Made by a program: the position numbers and the translations under genes. 64,000 nucleotides of DNA from Pohlia nutans. Its lineage: Eukaryota > Streptophyta > Bryopsida > Bryales > Mniaceae. Of the stretch, positions 57,602 to 64,000 are shown piece after piece. The notes under the pieces were generated by a model, which was not told where the DNA came from, did not search any database, and worked only from the letters and a program-made list of their open reading frames with translations. The stretch covers positions 28,526,452 to 28,590,451 of the forward strand of contig CM040088.1 in NCBI GenBank assembly GCA_022496805.1, written 5' to 3'. The number at the start of each line of letters is the position of its first letter. The stretch's first letter is position 1.

Positions 57602-58857
57602 TAGTCAACTACCCTCGAACATGTTGAGAAACCAACAACAAGAAGTCTCATGTTTTATGCATTTATGTTCCCTCTATCCAATCTTATTTCCTCTAACACG
57701 TTACTCCATGCATTCATGTTCCCTTTTGTCCGTTATTACCCTCTCTCTCTTGTTTGTTGCCTTGGATGGATGAAAATTTAGAGCCTTCTAAATGTTATGA
57801 ATGCCGTTTCTTGAGATAAACCATGAGCTTGAGCTTACCATGAGCAAGTGTAATATTACTATAAACTTGAAAAGGTATGTAATGATAATCAATTTTGAAC
57901 AAAATAACATTTAAATGCATTGCTAGATCTTCATTCATGACTTTCACAAAATTTATTTTTATTGGAGTACATATTCTTGTAAATTGTGTTATATCAACTC
58001 CTAAAATATTGACAGATTTTGATCCAAACTAAGTTTGTGTTCATATCTGTTTTCTACGGCTTTTTCCAACTCAAGTTTTAAAAAACAATTGCAATAAAAA
58101 TATCGGGGCTTGCGATTAATACGATTGAATTTTTTTAAATGTTTTGGATAAGTTATTATATGTATTTTTGAAATAAACTTTATTGATATACATTATAAAT
58201 ATTAAGAATACGTATTTTTATCTGAATTTTGGTGTATTTGAATATATATAGAGAGATATATACATATATATATATATATGTATACATATATGAGATTTAT
58301 GACATACTAGTCATATGAGATTTACTCAAATTGTGTTAGCAATATTTTCTTTTTCTACAAATGTCCAAGTTTGAGTTTTATTATATTTATATCAAGATTT
58401 TGAAGGATGTAAAACACCCATTTCATTAAAAGTGCACAATAGCATGTGCACTTTTAATTTTGGTCAAAATTTGCTTTTGGTCAATTGGGATACCTAAAAC
58501 TACTAGTGACAATGATTCGCAAGTTTTTTTATAAGTTTTTTTTTTTTACACTTAATTGATGCTACCATTTCCAATACGACAAATACTTATTCCAAATGAA
58601 TTAATTCATAAAATAAAATAAAAGGGTTAGGCATATGCCTAACTGTCATCACTTGTAATTGTCAATTAAATTTTTGAGACGGATAAAAATATGCATAACC
58701 TTTCATAACTTGCAACGTTACAAAATAATTACATCTCACTACTACATAAAATCTATCACCAAGTAGTCTTTTAAAATTGTGATTCAATATTTCTTGAACC
58801 TAAGCTAAATACATCTTTCCCAAATGGAATAAAAGATGATCTATTGATAAACTCCTC
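57602..58857. other. AT-rich DNA containing the left part of the CACTA-like region
   Basis: Contains a (TA)n-rich tract (58245-58290), a hairpin TTAAAAGTGCAC..GTGCACTTTTAA at about 58425-58456 related in inverse to 63790-63815, and one GGTTAGGCATATGCCTAAC palindrome near 58625. No gene was seen. Confidence 0.45.
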
Positions 58858-60400
58858 CATCAGGAATTTCCGACCCCACTGATTCTGCACTGATTCAGTG
58901 CGTTTATCGTTAAACACTGATTCCGCACGTCATACGTGCATTCAGAAGTGTCGTTACGGTACGGAAGTGACATGCATTACTAGAGTGTCGATGCAGTGTC
59001 TTTTCAATGATTATCAAAAAAGTGTTGTTTCCGCACGAAAGTCGTGCTTGACGGAATCCGTGCGTTAATCGTGTATTTACATCACATGGCTGATAAGACA
59101 CGGATAACGTGCGGTTTTAGTTAATGCGAATTCAGTATCGTATACGTATCATATTAATGCCATTTATTATATTCGTGCGATTTCAGTATCTATTATAATG
59201 CAAATTATTTTCGTACGACATCCGTGTACAATATTTTAATATATTTTTGGAATCTTTCAAAATATTTTATATTATTTTGGATTATTTTGGAATATTCCAA
59301 GAATCTTCTTTAAATTATACTTCCGGTTTAATTTCCCAAAACATTTTTAGATCTTCATTTATAAAGTTTAGAAGCAATACACATTAAAATTTCAAAGAAA
59401 TGACATTTTATATTTTTAGAATTCAAATTTGATATTATTGGTTATCATTGTACTTTCCATCATAGGAGCAAAAAAGAAAATAGCTCACAACCACCACAAT
59501 TTTGGCAAAAAATAAATAAATTCAAAATATTATGAAAAAAATCCCAGATATAGAAAACGTCATGCATAATCTAGTGCAAAAAAAAGTTTTGGAAAAAAAG
59601 TTTTTTTCACATAGTTAAAAACATTCAAAGTCCGCTGAAAACAAAAAACAGCTCACAGCTGATCTGCCATCACGATTTTGGCAAACATTTAAAAAATTCA
59701 AAAAATTATGAAAAAAATCCTAGATATAGAAAACGTCCTGCATAATCTAGTGCAAAAAAAAGTTTTGGAAAAAAAGTTTTTTTCACATAGTTAAAAACAT
59801 TCAAAGTCCGATGAAAATAAAAGTTTGATAATTACCACTGGAGTTCTATTCTATGCATGAAGAGTTTGAGGTGGCTTGGTGGTTAGGAACTTGGGTGGCA
59901 ACAGGGAGGTTGAGAGTTCAAATCCCACCGTTGGCGATAGAGCTTGGTTAGCTATGGTGGGCCCCACCGCATGTGCGGGCAATTTCCGTGTAGTTGAAGT
60001 GGGTAGTGAGGAAAGTAATTATTTTATATTTTATATTATATTATATTATATTTTTTAATAATATTATTTTGATCAAATTTAGATATAGAAAGAAAATAAA
60101 ATTTAGATATGGAAAAAGATGATGTCGCACGAAAAACGCACTGAATCAGTGTAGTTTTAAAGACGATTAAAACACGACATTTGACGACTATAAAGAGTGC
60201 TGAATTCATACGTTTTCAATGGATGTATCAATCGTGTCGAATCAGTACTATATCCGCTTGTACGAACATCGTGTCATATCAGTGTAGTTGCGATGAATGA
60301 CGCAACAATGCGGAATCAGTGCGAAAATCGTACGAACCCTTGAAATATCGGAAATCGCACTGAATCAGTGCAGAATCAGTGGGGTCCGAAATTCCTGATG
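58858..60400 (+). mobile_element. Non-autonomous TIR element, copy 3 (1543 bp)
   Basis: The same TIRs with a TC duplication on both sides (58856-58857, 60401-60402). It has two tandem units (about 59547, 59724). It is inserted in a region bearing the GGTTAGGCATATGCC palindromes and in a coding remnant, so it is younger than both. Confidence 0.88.
59860..60025 (+). mobile_element. tRNA-like SINE-type block in copy 3
   Basis: Box A GAGGTGGCTTGGTGGTTAGG and box B GAGAGTTCAAATCCCACC, nearly identical to copy 1. Confidence 0.65.
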
Positions 60401-60631
60401 TCAAGCAGCATTTAACCCAGCTATAACTTCAACATGAGCTTGATCATCGAGACCTATTGCATTTAAAGTTGTTGAAGGGCCACCAAATATTTCACCTGGT
60501 CCAATTGGTACATTTTCCTCCCTTCTACATCAATATTTGGAACTTCTTCACGTGTATTCCAACCTTCTCCATCAAACCATAGATCAAACTCTGGGAAATA
60601 CTTACATTCATGTGCAGTGAAACCATCGCGC
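60401..60631 (-). pseudogene. Unassigned coding remnant, probably transposon-derived
   Basis: Minus-strand protein-like sequence in two frames joined by a shift: FDLWFDGEGWNTREEVPNID, then PIGPGEIFGGPSTTLNAIGL and a QAHVEVIAGLNAA end at a TGA. It is cut at its 3' end by the insertion of copy 3. The family is not recognised. The place within the palindrome-bearing region suggests a gene of the host CACTA-like element (inference). Confidence 0.35.
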
Positions 60632-60654
60632 TAATGTTTCAAGAAAAATAAACA

Positions 60655-61115
60655 TAAAAGGGTTAGGCATACGCCTAAACCCCTATCACTACAATTATTT
60701 TTGAAAATTCCAAGTATTGGGGGGAGGGGTTTAGACATATGCCTAACCTTCCACTGTTTATTTCTTTTTAAATTAATCAAAGTGATGGGGGTTAGGCGTT
60801 TGCTTAACCTCCATCACTTGCAATTTTAAATAATAATTGAAGTGATAGGGGTTAGGCATATGTTTAACCGTTCCATGACTTGGTATTTTAACAAATAATA
60901 CAAATGATAGGGATTAAGCGTGTGCTTGACTCCCAACACTAGGAATTTTAAAAAATAATCAAAATGATAGGAATAAGGCATATGCCTAACCCCATCACTT
61001 GATATTTTAAAAAATAATTGCAAGTGATTGGGGGGTTAGGCATATGCCTAGCCCTCATTACTTGAAATTTCAAAAATTAATTGAAGTGATAGGGGTTAGG
61101 CATACGCCTAACCCT
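60655..61115. repeat. Left array of GGTTAGGCATATGCCTAACC palindromes
   Basis: About eight copies spaced about 60-65 bp (near 60660, 60730, 60789, 60850, 60911, 60969, 61034 and 61093). They are separated by AGTGATGGGG...CATCACTTG..ATTTTAAAAAATAATT spacers. The palindromes vary but mostly keep dyad symmetry. Confidence 0.9.
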
Positions 61116-61139
61116 TCCATCACTACGTAATTTAACAAA

Positions 61140-61315
61140 TAATACTATGGCCCCAAAGTTCATTTCAGGGGTGGCCCGGAAATCACGGGCCCCTGATTTA
61201 AAAAAAACAAATTGTGAGCCCGGGGGAGGGTCCACGTACGCAAAGCGGGGGGTCCACGTAATACTAGATTTCAGAAAAAAAATTCACGGGGGGGTCCACG
61301 TACGACGGGGCGCTG
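61140..61315. repeat. GC-rich junction with GGGGTCCACGTACG repeats
   Basis: Three copies of GGTCCACGTA(CG) lie at about 61229, 61251 and 61294. An imperfect inverted repeat CAGGGGTGGCCCG / CGGGCCCCTG lies at about 61166-61195. It sits between the left palindrome array and the GTPase remnant. Confidence 0.7.
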
Positions 61316-62305
61316 ATGGCCGAACCGTTCAAGGTCCTGGCCTTGCAGGCGTTTCAGTGCGGGCACTTTGGAACAGAGGAGACTGAAATCAGCCCACTTG
61401 ATGAGCGGCTTGTCCAGGTGCTGATTCTTCCACTCGTTGAGATTCGTTTGCAATTGCGACACGGCGTCGAAGACCTTGGACACGCGATCCAAGATGCTCA
61501 CGATCCGCTTCTGAATCGCCTTCTGCACGGGCTTCGATCGATTTCCGTGACCTCGCATCGGCCACGTGAAACTCGGTGATGTTGATCACGCGTTGGAACT
61601 GCACCCGCAGATTCTCAACAGGCTGCTTACAGTACGCAATTAGGTCAACTTTTGGGAACTTGTCGGAGTGCGTGAAGATCACCGTCACATTGGGTAGCAT
61701 GTGCAACGACTAGCGCGTGTTGGACGCGATGAAGCGCAGCCAGTACCGCAGCTCCATGTCGATGACGTTCAGGTCTTTGAGCTCGAATTTGTTGCCTCCT
61801 TTCGGCACGGAGATGTCGCTGAGCAGAATGAATGTGCACGCGCTACCTTGCGAGCTCAAATTGGGGCACCACCAGATCGTGGAACGCGTGAAACTCCTCG
61901 TGCCCTGCGAGGTCCCAGATGGAGATTTGCACATTGTTTTCCACGATCACTTGCACTTCGATACCAATCGTTTGTGACTCCTTCCTCCCCGCTTTCAGAA
62001 TTTTGGAGTTCCCGATGGCTTCCTTTATGGCAGATGAGGTTTTCAAACGAATCGAGCTTGAAGTTCTCTTGATGTTGCTGTACACCATTGTTTTCCTGAA
62101 CGTCGTCTTCGCTGCAAACGGAATGCCACAAAGAAAAACGCACGCTGAGTTGGGCGTCACGGTCCCCATCCCCTTGAAAACCTCCATGAACTTCTCGGCG
62201 TTTCGCCGCAATTGCGCCTTGATGACCACGTCGTGGCCCTTGCGCGATAGGGGCGTGCCCTCCATGCCCAATTCCTCCAGCCGATGGCCGAACCGTGAAC
62301 GGTAG
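61271..62305 (-). pseudogene. ROCO-type (Roc) GTPase gene fragment, broken
   Basis: The minus strand encodes a Roc/Ras-like GTPase domain in several frames. It begins GHRLEELGMEGTPLSRKG, then the P-loop VFLCGIPFAAKTTFRKTM (usual GxxxxGK(S/T), with Ala for the second Gly). A switch-II motif WDLAGHEEFHAFHDL follows, then the strand ACTFILLSDISV, THSDK in VIFTHSDKF in place of (N/T)KxD, and a downstream helical part (SILDRVSKVFDAVSQLQTNL). Plant ROCO/TORNADO1-like proteins carry such a domain between LRRs and a COR domain; neither is present here. Breaks: a frameshift near 61860, an in-frame TAG at about 61707 and a frameshift near 61560. No intron is seen. GC-rich sequence contrasts with the AT-rich flanks, and the palindrome arrays lie on both sides, as in gene capture by a transposon. 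Confidence 0.75.
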
Positions 62306-62744
62306 GTTTTTGTTTCCTCTGTTTTCAGGATCTGGTGCTATTTTGTGAAACGAGTTTTGCTAATCTGGTCAATAGTACTGACGGTGTGTTGTTACTTCAG
62401 ATTTTTGATATTCTAGGGTTTGCAAATGTTTTACGTTGAAGTCGCTGGGGATTTGAGAGAACGGCGTTGTTAGCAGTAATTTTACTTAGAATTGAGTTAG
62501 GTGACGTTCGTACAATCGTTCTTATGGAATTAGGCTTAGTGTGATGTGTTTGTACATGATTTATTATATGTGGCGGATTTTTGAGTCTGAATTCTTATTA
62601 ATGGAGTCAAGGGAGCTCTCTTGAAACAATTTTAGGGTTTTTCTACGAGCTTTTTGTCAATGAGTAGTGCAAAAAAGTTGTTTGAAGATCTCTTGCTCGT
62701 TGTGCAGATGAGACGAATCGAAGAGCCTGAAGACCCAGAAGAAG
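62306..62744. other. Unassigned cargo sequence next to the GTPase remnant
   Basis: Moderately AT-rich DNA between the GTPase start and the right palindrome array; it may be captured promoter or 5'UTR. A short poly-Glu-like GAAGAAGAAGAATAG lies at its end. No gene was seen. Confidence 0.4.
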
Positions 62745-63330
62745 AAGAATAGGCATATGCATAACCCCCATCACTTGATATTTTAACAAGTGATAGGGGG
62801 TTAGGCGTATGCCTAACTCTCGCATATTTTATTTTGCTATATAATGGAAGCGTTGGTGGATTAGGCGTATGCCTAACCCTCTGGCATTTTATTTTGTTGG
62901 AATTTTTAAGTGTTGGAAGATTAGGCTTATGCCTAATCCTATAATTATTCTATTTTGTTGAAAATTATAAGTGTTGGGAATCACGCATGTGCCTTACCCT
63001 CAGACATTTTATTTTATTGAAAATTGTAAGTGTTTGGGGGCTAGGCATATGCCTAACCCTCTTGATATTTTATTTTCCTGTGACATCCAAGTATTTCAAG
63101 GTTAGCATATGTATACCTTGGCTCCGATATTATGTTTTGCTATTAGATGCAGTTTTTGGGGGATTAGGCATACGTCTAACCCCCTAAATCACTATAATAA
63201 TTATTTTTAATTCCAGGTGTTGGAGCGTTGGACATATGCATAACCTATTAACCTCCCATTACTTGGTATTTCAAAAATTAGTTATAGAGTTATAGTGATA
63301 GAAGTTATAGAAGTTGGGCGTATGTTTAAC
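62745..63330. repeat. Right array of GGTTAGGCATATGCCTAACC palindromes
   Basis: About ten copies at about 60-bp spacing (near 62749, 62800, 62856, 62918, 62977, 63038, 63100, 63164, 63225 and 63313), with TATTTTATTTTGTTGAAATT-like spacers. The sequence is related to the left array, but the spacers differ. Confidence 0.88.
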
Positions 63331-63409
63331 CCCTTCACTTAGTAGTTTACACAATAATTGCAAGTGATGGACCCTAGTATAAATCTTGTTCAATGTGATA
63401 GGTCTTTTA

Positions 63410-63535
63410 TAACTAAATATCCGTTCCAGTGACTTGTCTTTAGTGACTCAAAATCAATTTTGAATCACTACAGACAAGTCACAACAAACATTTAGTCATT
63501 AATGAATGTCACATCAGACAAAATTTGTACTAGTG
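63410..63535 (-). mobile_element. CACTA-type terminus
   Basis: Read inward on the minus strand the end is CACTAGTACAAATTTTGTCT, followed by palindromic GTGACTTGTCTGTAGTGA and TCAAAATTGATTTTGA phrases, as in subterminal regions of EnSpm/CACTA elements. The opposite end (CACTAGTACAAA on the plus strand) was not found in the window, so the element is incomplete or extends beyond what I could match. Confidence 0.6.
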
Positions 63536-64000
63536 GAGGGTTAGACATATAGTATATACATGAAAACATATAAAATCTACAACACTCCAAAAGCATAAAC
63601 CTAAACTCTAAAAAATCTAAAAACATAATTTGAAAAAACTTAAATAACTGCATGGAGGTCAAACTTTGCCAATGGTTTAATTCAAGAATTACATTATTTT
63701 TCGGCATATATTTCTAGAGCATATTTATGCTTTTCTCATTCATACACTGTTCTACCAAAAAATTTACAATGTGCAATTTTAGAGGGGCATGTGCACTTTT
63801 AACGAAATGGGTGTTGAACACCGATAAGAGGAAACCATTGACACTGAAGAAACCAATGAATGATGCTCATATGACTACTTGAAAGAAAGACCAACTAAAG
63901 TGAGTAGCATGCATTTCCAGACTTAACTAACTTCTTATGTAGCACTCCAAACGGGTGTGCCAATTGAATTCCATCCAGTTTCTTCCTGTACTACAAGGTA
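63536..64000. other. AT-rich flank
   Basis: GTGCACTTTTAACGAAATGG followed by GTGTT (about 63791-63815) is the inverse of a phrase at about 58411-58435. Otherwise nothing was recognised. Confidence 0.4.

Noticed and set aside
53940..60058. Short ORFs (about 60-77 codons) over the tRNA-like blocks
   Set aside because: They simply translate the SINE-like sequence.
60655..63330. CRISPR array
   Set aside because: The regular spacing is attractive, but the repeats are palindromic and variable, the spacers are related AT-rich sequence, and the genome is eukaryotic with no cas genes.

Overview
The window is a stretch of nuclear DNA from a land plant. Spliceosomal introns of roughly 90-400 bp with GT-AG ends, an AP2/ERF factor, a plant-type TPX2-like gene and plant transposon families all point there. 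The small introns, a ROCO-type GTPase remnant, TTAA-flanked elements and a ParB/amino-methyltransferase gene suggest a non-flowering plant (moss, liverwort, lycophyte or similar), but the species cannot be fixed from sequence alone.

Three genes look intact: a small single-exon ORF behind a probable 5'UTR intron (CDS 27247-27450, +), an intronless DREB-like AP2/ERF factor (36064-36684, +), and a TPX2-like microtubule protein with nine coding exons (45333-48815, -), all of whose splice phases close. Everything else is mobile DNA or its decay.

Layout. 0.2-5.5 kb: decayed MULE-like transposase and small broken ORFs, all minus strand. 5.5-13.0 kb: GTGACGAGCG-rich modules around a GC-rich satellite of about 21 units with a 462-bp three-unit higher-order repeat, interrupted by a probable solo LTR (7734-9068). 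13.2-17.6 kb: a ten-exon pseudogene joining a ParB-like domain to a beta-class amino-methyltransferase-like domain, the most unusual gene here. 18.8-35.3 kb: a Tc1-type transposase pseudogene, a TIR family with 8-9 bp target duplications, a 1.2-kb foldback, and many TTAA-flanked MITEs, with the small host gene in the middle. 35.3-49.5 kb: the ERF and TPX2-like genes separated by MITEs, a 5'-truncated LINE tail and AT-rich DNA. 50-64 kb: more MITEs, then three copies of a non-autonomous TIR element with 2-bp target duplications, each carrying a tRNA-like (SINE-like) block and a variable tandem array. The last copy lies inside a CACTA-like region in which about 20 regularly spaced GGTTAGGCATATGCCTAACC palindromes flank a broken ROCO-type GTPase gene fragment.

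The host genes show no functional link to one another. The mobile genes nearly all carry nonsense codons or frameshifts, so the window reads as a transposon graveyard around a few maintained genes.
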